Source: Begonia masoniana (taxonomy: Eukaryota; Streptophyta; Magnoliopsida; Cucurbitales; Begoniaceae). Taken from it: a DNA stretch of 64,000 nucleotides. The translations under genes were made by a program, and so were the position numbers. The DNA lies in NCBI GenBank assembly GCA_022432975.1, contig CM039510.1, forward strand, positions 31,775,023 to 31,839,022, read 5' to 3'. The notes beneath the pieces were generated by a model. It was not told the origin of the DNA. It did no database searches and saw only the letters and a list, made by a program, of their open reading frames with translations. Below are positions 23,975 to 34,587 of the stretch, in pieces. Position 1 is the stretch's first letter. Each line of letters opens with the position of its first letter.

Positions 23975-26594
23975 TGTAACACCCGGGTTTTTTTTATGGA
24001 AGTTGGTAAGAAAATAAAATAGGTTGTTTTATTTAATTAATTTTGGTTCGGATATTTTCTGTGAAAGTAAGCCGTGGATTATAATGTAAGAGCAAGATTT
24101 ATCGAAATTCGAATGGTAGAAAACACAAGTGGGTAAAACAGTAAGTGTAATTTGTATGAATGTTAATAGAAATTATAATTATAATTATTATAATTATTAT
24201 TATTATTATTAATAAAATAAATAAAACAAAACAACAACAGAATTTCATTCTGTTGTTGTTCGAACCCGACGACGCGAGGAGCAGGACAGGGAGAGGGGGA
24301 GAGAACGCGAGCGATGGAGGCGAGCCGAGCACCGGCGACTCCGGCGTTCTCCGGCCAGACGGCGGCGATGCAGGGCTTCCGGCCTGTCTCCGCGCACGAA
24401 CCGCCCGGTAAGGTTCGGTTTTTCTTTGTTTTTGCCCTGCTTTTCGGTTCTGTCGAGGCCGAGGGTGACGAGCTCGATTGAGCTCCGATCACCGGCCGAT
24501 TTGGGTTGTCTCCGGCGTGGGTTCGTTGACCCTTGGACCGGCTTTAGTCGTCTGGTTGTGAGGAGCCCAATTTGGGTAAATTTCAGTAAAAACCGATTTG
24601 GGGCATTTCGGGTTTGAGTGTGTAGGCTTGGAATTTCGATTAGTTTAGGCTAATTGGTTGTGAGGGTGGTCGATTGGTGAGGACTTGAGTGAAAATTGAT
24701 GAAAAATCGAAAAAGGAAATTTTCCGGTTTAAGGGCAGATTCGGGTTTACTGGAATTTGACCTAGTTAGAGTCGTTTGTTTTCAAATTCCTTTTGACAGA
24801 TTAAAATAGGTTATTAGAGGAGTACGTGGCCGCTGGAAATCGTTCGATTCCGATATCCGACACAAAAGTTACGCGTGCTTGAGGTTTCGGGTCGATTTTT
24901 ACCAAACCCAAATTGGTGGCCCATTTAGTTAGGCTTTCATTGGATTAGGCTAGAAATAGGAGTTTGAGAGTAATTAGTAGATGTAGGCTTGATTTTAATG
25001 GTTTGATGAATATTTATCGTAGGTCGAGCTGTAGATGGACAGGTAATCGGGTACCCTCAGCGAGCTAGGACGCCAGGTAAGTAGAGAACGTTTGTTTTGC
25101 CTTCGGGCCTACACCACGGAACGGTAGGATTTATTTTGTTGTTTGGTTGTTGATGCCTTATTGGTTGGTTGGTGTTTGTTTGTTGGTTGGTGTTCGAGTA
25201 GTGTGTGAGTTGTTGTTGTCGTTTAGTGTTGTTTAGTTGTTGATGTCTTGGTTGTCTTCTTTGTCGGTTGTTTCGTGTGGTGTCATATCGTCGTATTGTG
25301 TTGTATTGCATATCTTGGTTGACACATACATCATGGTTTTCTAACTAACGAAATCACGTGTTTTGCAGGGTTGAGTGGTGAGGATGATGTAATGAAAGAT
25401 AAGAAAAGATTTGCAACGTGGTCGTGAGTATGAATTCCTCGACCTATTCGTGCTTGAAGTGCACAATGGGTTGGTGCTTGAAGTGCACCCGTGCTTGAAG
25501 TGCACGGAGGATTCTACGATCGATTGGGGGGTTCTAATGTACGTAATGAGTCGTGAGTATGAATTCCTCGACCTATTCGTGCTTGAAGTGCACAATGGGT
25601 TGGTGCTTGAAGTGCACCCGTGCTTGAAGTGCACGGAGGATTCTATGATCGATTGGAGGAGATTCGGTTGGCCGTCTTGGACTGTGTTGGGACGTGTGCC
25701 TCCGGTCTAGCTCCGTGGGTCAAGGTGTGGCCGTCCTGGACTGTGTGGGGGCGTGTGCCTACTTGATTCACACGAAAGTGAAAGATAAATGCAACCGAAA
25801 CGAAAAGAAAACAACAGAGTGTGTAGAAACTGCATATGATAGGATTGCATTGCATTGTGGTGTTGTGTTGCATTGTTGGTCGTGTTGTTAGTGATGTTTT
25901 GCGTGGTTGAGTTGCATTGGGTGGTGTTGTATCTTTGTGTTGAGTTGTCGTGTCGAGGGGTGTTGTGTTGTGGTGTTAAAGTAGGGTAGGGTGTGCATTT
26001 TTCTTGTTATTATTTGTTACTCCCTACTTGCTAAGCGTAAGCTTACGTGTGTGTGTGTGTTCTGTGGTGTAGGTAACGACGCAGGTACAGGTGAGCTATG
26101 TGAGTCAGTCAGGACTTGGGAGCAGTCGGTGATGCATGGAGCGTGCCGGTGCGGGCATTTGTCGGGGCGAATCGACCATGGTCGTCGGAGATGTCGGGTT
26201 TAATATTTTGGTGGTTATTGTAAATGTTTATCGTTGTATATAGTTAAGTTAAGGGTGATGTATCGCCCTGTATTGTGGACTTTCTTCATTTAGGGATGTT
26301 AGTATTCTAATTTCTCCTTGCTACTGTTTGAAGATTCTGTTGGAAGGTTAAGTAGATAATTGAGTAGAGTATTCTGGATTTGGTTGGGAATTGAATTGTG
26401 TGCAGGTATTTAGCATTTCGGAGGCGCCATTTTCAGGCGTTACTTTGCCGAAATTTTCGGGAAGAACGCCGTGGTGCTTATAGATTAGGATTAAGGGGCA
26501 TTAGTGAGTCTAGTCTTATTTTAAATTAGATTTTTAACGTGAGATTGGTTAGCAAAGTAGCGCTCCGAGCCAGGGTGGGTTCGGGGGCGTTACA
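23975..26594 (+). repeat. Element B 3' LTR
   Basis: Starts TGTAACACCCGGG and ends GGGGGCGTTACA, 2620 bp. It lies inside the C 5' LTR: the sequence right of it (CGAAGTGAACGGG) continues the C LTR at the point equivalent to 32814. The target duplication should be CGAAG but the left copy is not in view. It contains an ATT microsatellite (24170-24217), a GT run near 26047-26060, and a 129-bp direct duplication starting at 25422 and 25551, with three GTGCTTGAAGTGCAC motifs per copy. Confidence 0.88.
25077..26072 (+). other. Element B candidate LTR intron 2 with hairpins I and II
   Basis: Donor GTAAGT at 25077 after GCCAG, end GGTGTAG/GTAACG at 26072. Hairpin I GCC-TTCG-GGC (25099-25108), then CTACACCA. 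Hairpin II TAAGC-GTAA-GCTTA (26032-26045). Candidate intron 1 is 24408-25022, leaving a 54-nt exon. Confidence 0.5.
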
Positions 26595-28357
26595 CGAAGT
26601 GAACGGGAACGTATCGAGCAACCAGGTAAGTAGTGGAGTGCGTGTTTGTTGCCTTCGGGCCTACACCATAGATCGGTAGGGATTGTTTGATTGTTGCTAT
26701 GTTTTGCTTTGTGTCATGCATCGTGTGTCACGCATCATGGTTTTCTAAACTACGAAATTACGTGTTTTGCATTCTTGAGCGGTGAGAATGAAATGAAAGA
26801 TAAGAAAAGATTTGCAACGTGGTCGTGAGTATGAATTTCTCGACCTATTCGTGCTTGAAGTGCACAATGGGGTTGGTGCTTGAAGTGCACCCGTGCTTGA
26901 AGTGCACGGAGGATTCTACGATCGATTGGGGGATTCTAATGTACGTAATGAGTCGTGAGTATGAATTCCTCGACCTATTCGTGCTTGAAGTGCACAATGG
27001 GGTTGGTGCTTGAAGTGCACCTGTGCTTGAAGTGCACGGAGGATTCTACGATCGATTGGAGGAGATTCGGTTGGCCGTCTTGGACTGTGTTGGGACGTGT
27101 GCCTCCGGTCTAGCTCCGTGGGTCAAGGTGTGGCCGTCCTGGACTGTGTGGGGGCGTGTGCCTACTTGATTCACACGGAAGTGAAAGATAAAAATGCAAT
27201 TGAAACGAAAAGAAAGCAACTGAGTGTGTAGAAACTGCACGTTAGGATTGAGTCGAGCATTTAGCGTGTCGTTGTGCATTATTCCCTACTTGCTAAGCGT
27301 TAGGCTTACCTTTTTGTGTGTTCTGTGGTGTAGGTGACGAGTTTTATACAGGTGAGGTTGATGAGACAGCTCAGGATTAGGCCGCAGTCGGAGGAGTACG
27401 GAGTCCGCCGGTGCGGGTCATTGTCGGGGCGTCTGGACCACTGTTCGTCGGGTAATGTGGGAGGTGAACATTTTGATAGATGGTTGTTTAGTGTTTGTAA
27501 TGTTTTGAATGTTGGGAGTAAGGTAGAACCAAGGGTGAACGGGTTGTTATAACTGTTTTAGTACCGGTTGTACGGTTTCGATGTAAATGATTTTATTTTG
27601 TGTGTCGTTTTGGTTGAAACTATTTTCGTAATGGTTGTTAGCATTTGGGGATTGAAATGGTATATTTTTGGGTTAAATTTTCAGGTTTTGGGTGTTTAAA
27701 GTTTTAGGCGTTATATTGCCCGTTTTGGTTTTAAACTATTTAACGTCAGGTTATGTTCGCTGTTTTTTTTATTTAATCATTTGAAGTCGGTTTTCTATAA
27801 AATTTACGGGATTTGAAGATTTAGGTGTCCGGAGTGTGTGGTTAAAATTTCATGGATTTTGGAGAAGTTTAGCTTAAGGAAAAGTGGATAAACAAATTTG
27901 CACGCAGGTGTTGACATTCACTGTTCACTGTGTTGAGAAAGTGTCGACACCTAATACAAGGTGTTGACACTTACTGTTCACACTGTTGAAATAGTGTCGA
28001 CACCAAATACAAGGTGTCGACACCTTTTGCAAAGAAATGGGACCAGAGAATAAACTGTTTTGAAAGTGTTGACACCTACTGTTCATAGTGTCGACACTTT
28101 ACTGTTCATACTTCAAATTTTAGCGTTTTGATGCTTATTTCAAACCAGTTTCAACCCTATATTTTCCGACACATTTTAAACATATTTTAGACACGTTTCC
28201 CAATAAAATTTGAGGGTTCGAAAAACCCGAAAATCGAGCCAGGAATTTTACAAAACCGAGCCGAATATTTTTATTAAATTACTTTTAAACGTCGTTTAAA
28301 TTCGGGAGTTGTTTGCAAAGTGACGCACCGGGCCCGGGGCGGGTTCAGGGCGTTACA
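26595..28357 (+). repeat. Element C 5' LTR remnant
   Basis: Ends GGGTTCAGGGCGTTACA. It carries candidate intron 2 (26626-27333), a 130-bp duplication starting at 26823 and 26953, and a cluster of GTGTCGACACC palindromes and GTGTTGACA variants at about 27905-28105. Confidence 0.88.
26626..27333 (+). other. Element C candidate LTR intron 2 with hairpins I and II (5' copy)
   Basis: Donor GTAAGT after ACCAG; hairpin I GCC-TTCG-GGC (26651-26660), then CTACACCA; hairpin II TAAGC-GTTAG-GCTTA (27294-27308); end TGTAG/GTGACG. The 3' LTR copy is 32845-33552, with hairpins at 32870-32879 and 33513-33527. Candidate intron 1 in the 3' LTR is 32232-32787, leaving a 57-nt exon. Confidence 0.55.
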
Positions 28358-28361
28358 AAGA

Positions 28362-28374
28362 TGGTATCAGAGCG
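28362..28374 (+). promoter_or_regulatory. Element C primer binding site (initiator Met-tRNA)
   Basis: TGGTATCAGAGCG, starting four bases after the LTR end (AAGA spacer). Full match to the Met-tRNA type site over its first 12 bases. Confidence 0.85.
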
Positions 28375-28441
28375 TTAGTGGTCAAGTCGTTCAAAAGATT
28401 ACCCGACAATACCGGCCGCCGTGCAACGTGCTTCATCGACT

Positions 28442-28503
28442 GTAAGTATTTCTTTAACTCTTGTTAATTCCTTTCTAAGATTAGATGTTCTAACCCTTTA
28501 CAG
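28442..28503 (+). other. Element C candidate leader intron before gag
   Basis: GACT/GTAAGTATTT to CCTTTACAG/GAATAG, 62 nt, eight bases before the gag ATG at 28512. It parallels the A and D leader introns. Confidence 0.55.
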
Positions 28504-28511
28504 GAATAGAA

Positions 28512-28865
28512 ATGTCAAGGAACCCACAACAGCGAGGACAACTTAGAAACGAGTTTGAAGAACTAATTAAGCTTCTTACAAAGTTGGTTTGTATGCAAAC
28601 CGACATGTGGAGTAGTATAGTAACTCAGAGGTTGATTTTATCTGACCGACTAGAGGCATCATACTTGGAGCTGACTGCAAAGACAATAGAATTATATTTG
28701 GCCAAAAGGGAGTGGATTAGGTCAATAGAAAGCCCTAGAGAAAGCTTAAACAAAATTACATCTCCGATGTTCCGGGGAGAATCTTCTTCGCAACCACAAG
28801 AAATAAAAAACCAAGGGAAAATTTGGATGATCCAAGGGAAGGAAAGAGGCAATGACAAAAGTTAA
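28512..28865 (+). CDS. gag: Element C gag fragment, N-terminal part
   Basis: 117 residues starting MSRNPQQRGQ at the position expected for gag after the leader intron. It has no strong match to the A or D capsid region and is much shorter. It ends at a TAA just before the zinc knuckle region, which continues in another frame. Likely a remodelled or truncated gag. Confidence 0.55.
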   Translation: MSRNPQQRGQLRNEFEELIKLLTKLVCMQTDMWSSIVTQRLILSDRLEASYLELTAKTIELYLAKREWIRSIESPRESLNKITSPMFRGESSSQPQEIKNQGKIWMIQGKERGNDKS

Positions 28866-29107
28866 GGAGAAATTTTCCACAATGTTCCAAGTGTTTAAAA
28901 GCCCATCCAGGAGAGTGTGGGCAGTATCTAGGTAAATGTTATAATTGTTTCGAGGATGGCCATTTTGCCCAAGATTGCACCAAACCTAGAGTTACTTGGT
29001 GCTTCAAGTGTAATGAACCTGGACACATGGCTAAGGATTGTCCCGCTATAAAGAAGATCGAGTTGGAGCATAGTGATCAACCAGTGAAGACCTCAGGTAT
29101 AGTAATT
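28861..29107 (+). pseudogene. Element C gag zinc-knuckle region
   Basis: In a different frame from the preceding ORF this encodes CSKCLKAHPGEC, then two CX2CX4HX4C knuckles, CYNCFEDGHFAQDC and CFKCNEPGHMAKDC, closing with a stop near 29107. Same order as element E ([12 protein letters not shown] plus two knuckles). These fingers bind the genomic RNA in retroelement particles. No protease, RT or integrase follows. Confidence 0.75.
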
Positions 29108-31780
29108 TAGTCATTCATTGCACGCTTTGATAGGATAATTATGAGGAATATTCTAGCGGGATAAAGGTGAGAATACGGTGGGTTAAAGGTAAGGTGAGAT
29201 AGACTTTAGTATGAGAGAGAGAACTATGCGTCAAAAGAAATAATATAGGATTCGTTATCCTTGGGGAAATATATCCCATGAGAGATGAGATAGAAGTTAA
29301 AGGACATAAGTAGCAAACTTTTGGAGTTTTAGAAATGTGGTAGATCAAAGTAGAGTTAGAAAAGTTTGATTAGAAAAGTTTGAAATTAGAAAAGAAATTA
29401 TCGGGAGACACCGACGACCAATGAAGTGTCAGAAGTAAGTTTATATATGGGCGGATAACAAAAAGTAGGTTACTTCGAGTTGGCAGTATTTAGATGTATA
29501 CAAGGGTTTAATGTAAGGGTTTAAGAAGTTAAGAAATGGAGATAACAATAAGTAGTCTGTGGGGAAAAAGTTGAATGACCTTTACGAGAGAAAAACCCAG
29601 AGGGGAACCTAGCTTAAAGTTGGAAAATGTTGTGGGTGTAATTAATTGTCGATTAAATTGAAGTCGACGTTAGTAGAGCTTATTAGGTGTTAAGAGCTTA
29701 TTGGTTGTTAGGAGGCATAGGGGTCATGTAGGGATGTTGTCTTACTCAGTTTGGGAGATAACACTATAGAGATTTACTTAGAGTTGAGAAACTAATTATT
29801 GAGGTATTTGAGGAATAAAGTTAACTGTGAGGTTATACTCAAGTAATAAACCGGTGGATTGTTAGGGATGTAGTTACCGTTTAGGAGTGTCGTCAATCAA
29901 AGATGACTGGGGATGAATGAAAAGATTATGGTCGGCGAGTTAGAGGAGCATTATGGGTTGTTTAGTTGTAGGTGTTATTCGACCTAAAACCCTAGAGCCA
30001 AAACCTAAAGTGGGAATAGAGACCTTGACACCTTGATTTGGTAGAGGAAAGCCTAGTCTTTTGAATTGTGGTGATGTTTTGAGGTTAGAGTGAGGTTAGA
30101 GTAAGGAAACAATATTAAGTGGAATATTTAGAATTGAGTAGAATCGAGTTGAAGAGCAAAAGAGAAATCAAGAGTTAGTAAAATTTGGAGAATTTAGTTA
30201 TAAATTTAGGTATAGACTTTGAGTGTTCGGTAGGATGTGACTTGACAGGAATTTTGAACGAGAGGCAGTAAGTATTTTAGGAATATACTTAAGTCAAAAA
30301 AGTTTCAAACCGTTGAGGTGGTAACTAGCTTAGTCTTGTGTCGATAAGTTATAAATAAATAAATATAGAATAGAGGATAGGAGATGAAAGTTACGTTCTA
30401 GATTTTGGACGGACTTAGGCAGAGATTTAGTAATGAGATGAGTCAATAAGGATTTAGTTTTCTGAGTAAAGCTGAAGAGCGTAGAGAATAACAGATAAGA
30501 AGGAAAGAAAGGTCTTACGCATAGATTTTATGAGTAAACACAATGGAAGGTTAGAATCTAAGTTTATACCTTGAGAAGGGATAAAATTGAGGAAATAAAA
30601 GTGTTTGAATGCGTAGAGAGACTATGCAGTTAAAAAAAGTTGGAGATTTTGGTATTTGGTGACCTAGCTAGTTAAGCACAGGATGTAAGTTGGAAATCAA
30701 AATGCTATTAGACAAGAAAATTTAAATTGTTGCAATGCAAGATAAATGAGTTATTAGCTGGCATTATGAATTTTGGAAGGGACTTAGAAAAGAGGCAAAT
30801 GAAAGGATGAGTTAATCGTGAAGAGGAGAGAGACAAGCATGTAAAAATGAGGAGTTAGAGAATATTGATAGAAAGGAGCGAAAGTTCACACGAAAGTTAT
30901 ACGAGTGGATTGAGGAGTAAGGTTAATTCTAGAAGATTATAGTAATTTCGTTTGAAGTTTGGGGTTGAAGTGAAGTGTGTGAACACCATTCGGAGTGTGA
31001 GTGTAAGAGTGGAACAAGAGTTAGTTTAGACCTAAGCATTTTGAGAATGTTTAATGATAGCGATAGTAGAAGTTAGATAAACCGGGGTAATGTATATAAA
31101 TATGAGAAGTCAGATTGTACTTAATGAATGAGGAAATAAATTCGATAGTGAGAGTTTGGAGTACGTGAACGATGTTGGAGAGGCTAAGGAAGTGTCATGA
31201 CAGTTCGAGGTAAATAGGAAGAAAGCGTTGAATAGCAGAGGGTAGCTACCCTTTTCAGGATTAGGTAAGGGTAAGGTAGTTATTATTGAGTTCGTAGGGT
31301 TACAGTACGGTATGAAGGATACTTAGAGGAAAGACTGAGGGTCTAAGTGGTGAGTGCTCAAGTTAAAGTCAATGGACAGAGTTCGGGAAGTGACTTTGGA
31401 GATGCAGAGAGATTTAAGAGTATAAATAATAGGCGCTTAAGTGAAATTTAATGGGAGTATCATTAAGAGATGAACTTGAAATGAGTAATTTGAGAAAATG
31501 AGACTTTAGGGTAAGAAGGTTATTTATTGAGTTCTTGGAGTTACGGTTATTTGGGGTAGTCATGGTGAGTGTTCGTTGACTATTGGATTAGAATGAATAT
31601 TAGGGAGAAATTTAAAACTTGGAGAAATGTTAAGGGCACCCGTTAGATGTGTCGAACCGTAGCATAATTGATATGCGACAGGGAAACCCACATAGGAAGA
31701 GGATGGAGTTGGAATGATTAAGTGGAAAATAACTAAGGTACGCAAATTTTGAGGACAAAATTTTTGTAAGGAGGGTGGAT
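29108..31780 (+). mobile_element. Element C non-coding internal region and polypurine tract
   Basis: About 2.7 kb, strongly purine-rich (GA-rich) on the plus strand with stops in all frames and no pol motif. It ends with AAATTTTG-AGGA-CAAAATTT (31744-31763) and AAGGAGGGTGGAT (31768-31780). The B remnant at 23701-23974 has the same style, so B and C may share this internal type. Confidence 0.7.
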
Positions 31781-34576
31781 TGTAACACCCGTGAATTTCC
31801 TAATACGTGCGTAACCTTAGATTTGACGTGTTAGGATAGGTTAATTATGCAAGTGTAAGGTGTGCATTGAAGTGTATTAGAAGTGTATTAGAATTTGAAG
31901 GTTTGACAAGTCAAAACACCTTGTGATTGGTGGAGGAGGGTTGTTTGAAAAGTCAAATGGATATAAACCAATAAGAAGTAAGCAATTAATGAAAGAAAGT
32001 GGGGAATTGAAAAGCTATCACGTTGGATGAGTTGTGGAGAAGAAGAGTGGGGTTGTTATGTAAATTTAAAAAGAATGGTGGAGGTATTCAAAAAAGTGGA
32101 AAGAAAGATTAGGTTAAAATTAGAGTTTTCTTCATTTTCTTCCTTATTTCGGTTCTCCTCTCCACGAAATTTCCAGCCACCATTGAAGCCCTCCAAGTCC
32201 TTCAATACCTCAAGGTTTTTCAAGATTTAAGGTTAGTTTTGTTTGGGTTTCAAGTTTTATACGTTAAGGGGTGGTTTGTTGAGGTTTTTAGGGTGTTTGG
32301 TTGAGTTTGGTGAATGTTGGAAAACCCTAGGTTAGGGATTCCGAAAAATTGAGTTTAGATGTTATATTTCCTTCCTATTTTGGTAGTTTAGTTGTTGAAT
32401 GGAGTGATTTAGGTTGTTAGAGGGGTTAGATGGAAGATTGAAAGAGTGTTCCACAAAAATGGTTGAAGAACACCCTTATAGCCGATTCTGTTGGCTGGAT
32501 TTTGAGTTGGTTAATGTGTTGGTTTGGTTGGTTTGAGTGTTTCAATAGATAGTAGACGTGTAGAGGTTTCCGGATTGGGGTTGCACGTCAAAATCCGTTG
32601 AAAAACGAGAGAGTTATGACCGTTTGAAGTTAGACGGTCAATTTTGAGGTGAAAACCGAATGCTGTGTTTTGGGGCTGAATTGTGTTGTAAATTTTAGTT
32701 AGTTTAGGTTAAGAATTTCTTTAGTTTAGTTAGTTGATTTCCATAGAATCTTTTAGTTTGTTATTAAGTAACTTTTCGTTATTTTAGGTGACCGAACGTG
32801 TGAGTTGATCGGACGAAGTGAACGGGAACGTATCGAGCAACCAGGTAAGTAGTGGAGTGCGTGTTTGTTGCCTTCGGGCCTACACCATAGAACGGTAGGG
32901 ATTGTTTGATTGTTGCTATGTTTTGCTTTGTGTCATGCATCGTGTGTCACGCATCATGGTTTTCTAAACTACGAAATTACGTGTTTTGCATTCTTGAGCG
33001 GTGAGAATGAAATGAAAGATAAGAAAAGATTTGCAACGTGGTCGTGAGTATGAATTTCTCGACCTATTCGTGCTTGAAGTGCACAATGGGGTTGGTGCTT
33101 GAAGTGCACCCGTGCTTGAAGTGCACGGAGGATTCTACGATCGATTGGGGGATTCTAATGTACGTAATGAGTCGTGAGTATGAATTCCTCGACCTATTCG
33201 TGCTTGAAGTGCACAATGGGGTTGGTGCTTGAAGTGCACCCGTGCTTGAAGTGCACGGAGGATTCTACGATCGATTGGAGGAGATTCGGTTGGCCGTCTT
33301 GGACTGTGTTGGGACGTGTGCCTCCGGTCTAGCTCCGTGGGTCAAGGTGTGGCCGTCCTGGACTGTGTGGGGGCGTGTGCCTACTTGATTCACATGGAAG
33401 TGAAAGATAAAAATGCAATTGAAACGAAAAGAAAGCAACTGAGTGTGTAGAAACTGCATGTTAGGATTGAGTCGAGCATTTAGCGTGTCGTTGTGCATTA
33501 TTCCCTACTTGCTAAGCGTTAGGCTTACCTTTTTGTGTGTTCTGTGGTGTAGGTGACGAGTTTTATACAGGTGAGGTTGATGAGACAGCTCAGGATTAGG
33601 CCGCAGTCGGAGGAGTACGGAGTCCGCCGGTGCGGGTCATTGTCGGGGCGTCTAGACCACTGTTCGTCGGGTAATGTGGGAGGTGAACATTTTGATAGAT
33701 GGTTGTTTAGTGTTTGTAATGTTTTGAATGTTGGGAGTAAGGTAGAACCAAGGGTGAACGGGTTGTTATAACTGTTTTAGTACCGGTTGTACGGTTTCGA
33801 TGTAAATGATTTTATTTTGTGTGTCGTTTTGGTTGAAACTATTTTCGTAATGGTTGTTAGCGTTTGGGGATTGAAATGGTATATTTTTGGGTTAAATTTT
33901 CAGGTTTTGGGTATTTAAAGTTTTAGGCGTTACATTGCCCGTTTTGGTTTTAAACTATTTAACGTCGGGTTATGTTCGCTATTTTTTTTATTTAATCATT
34001 TGAAGTCGGTTTTCTATAAAATTTACGGGATTTGAAGATTTAGGTGTCCGGAGTGTGTGGTTAAAATTTCATGGATTTTGGAGAAGTTTAGCGAAAGGAA
34101 AAGTGGATAAACAAATTTGCACGCAGGTGTTGACATTCACTGTTCATTGTGTTGAGAAAGTGTCGACACCTAATACAAGGTGTTGACACTTACTGTTCAC
34201 ACTGTTGAAATAGTGTCGACACCAAATACAAGGTGTCGACACCTTTTGCAAAGACATGGGACCAGAGAATAAACTGTTTTGAAAGTGTTGACACCTACTG
34301 TTCATAGTGTCGACACTTTACTGTTCATACTTCAAATTTTAACGTTTTGATGCTTATTTCAAACTAGTTTCAACCCTATATTTTCCGACACATTTTAAAC
34401 ATATTTTAGACACGTTTCCCAATAAAATTTGAGGGTTCGAAAAACCCGAAAATCGAGCCGGGAATTTTACAAAACCGAGCCGAATATTTTTATTAAATTA
34501 CTTTTAAACGTCGTTTAAATTCGGGAGTTGTTTGCAAAGTGACGCACCGGGCCCGGGGCGGGTTCAGGGCGTTACA
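31781..34576 (+). repeat. Element C 3' LTR, complete
   Basis: 2796 bp, TGTAACACCCGTG to AGGGCGTTACA. Includes candidate introns 32232-32787 and 32845-33552, a 130-bp duplication with GTGCTTGAAGTGCAC motifs, and the GGTGTCGACACC palindrome cluster at about 34126-34325. Confidence 0.92.
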
Positions 34577-34587
34577 ATAATATTCAT

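Larger units (their letters stand above)
26595..34576 (+). mobile_element. Element C: gag-only LTR element (5' LTR truncated in view)
   Basis: 5' LTR remnant 26595-28357, internal region 28358-31780, 3' LTR 31781-34576. The remnant equals the last 1763 bp of the 3' LTR in length, with about 17 differences by eye (near 1%). The first 1033 bp of the 5' LTR lie left of the B insertion and are lost at or before the gap. The right flank ATAAT (34577-34581) is pararetrovirus sequence, so C inserted into the virus. There is no pol, so it must depend on another element, as described for plant TR-GAG elements. Confidence 0.88.

Noticed and set aside
25411..25710. Repeated ORFs with VLEVHPCLKCTED in the B and C LTRs
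   Set aside because: They come from the 130-bp non-coding duplication with GTGCTTGAAGTGCAC motifs; both strands are open and there is no protein-like conservation.
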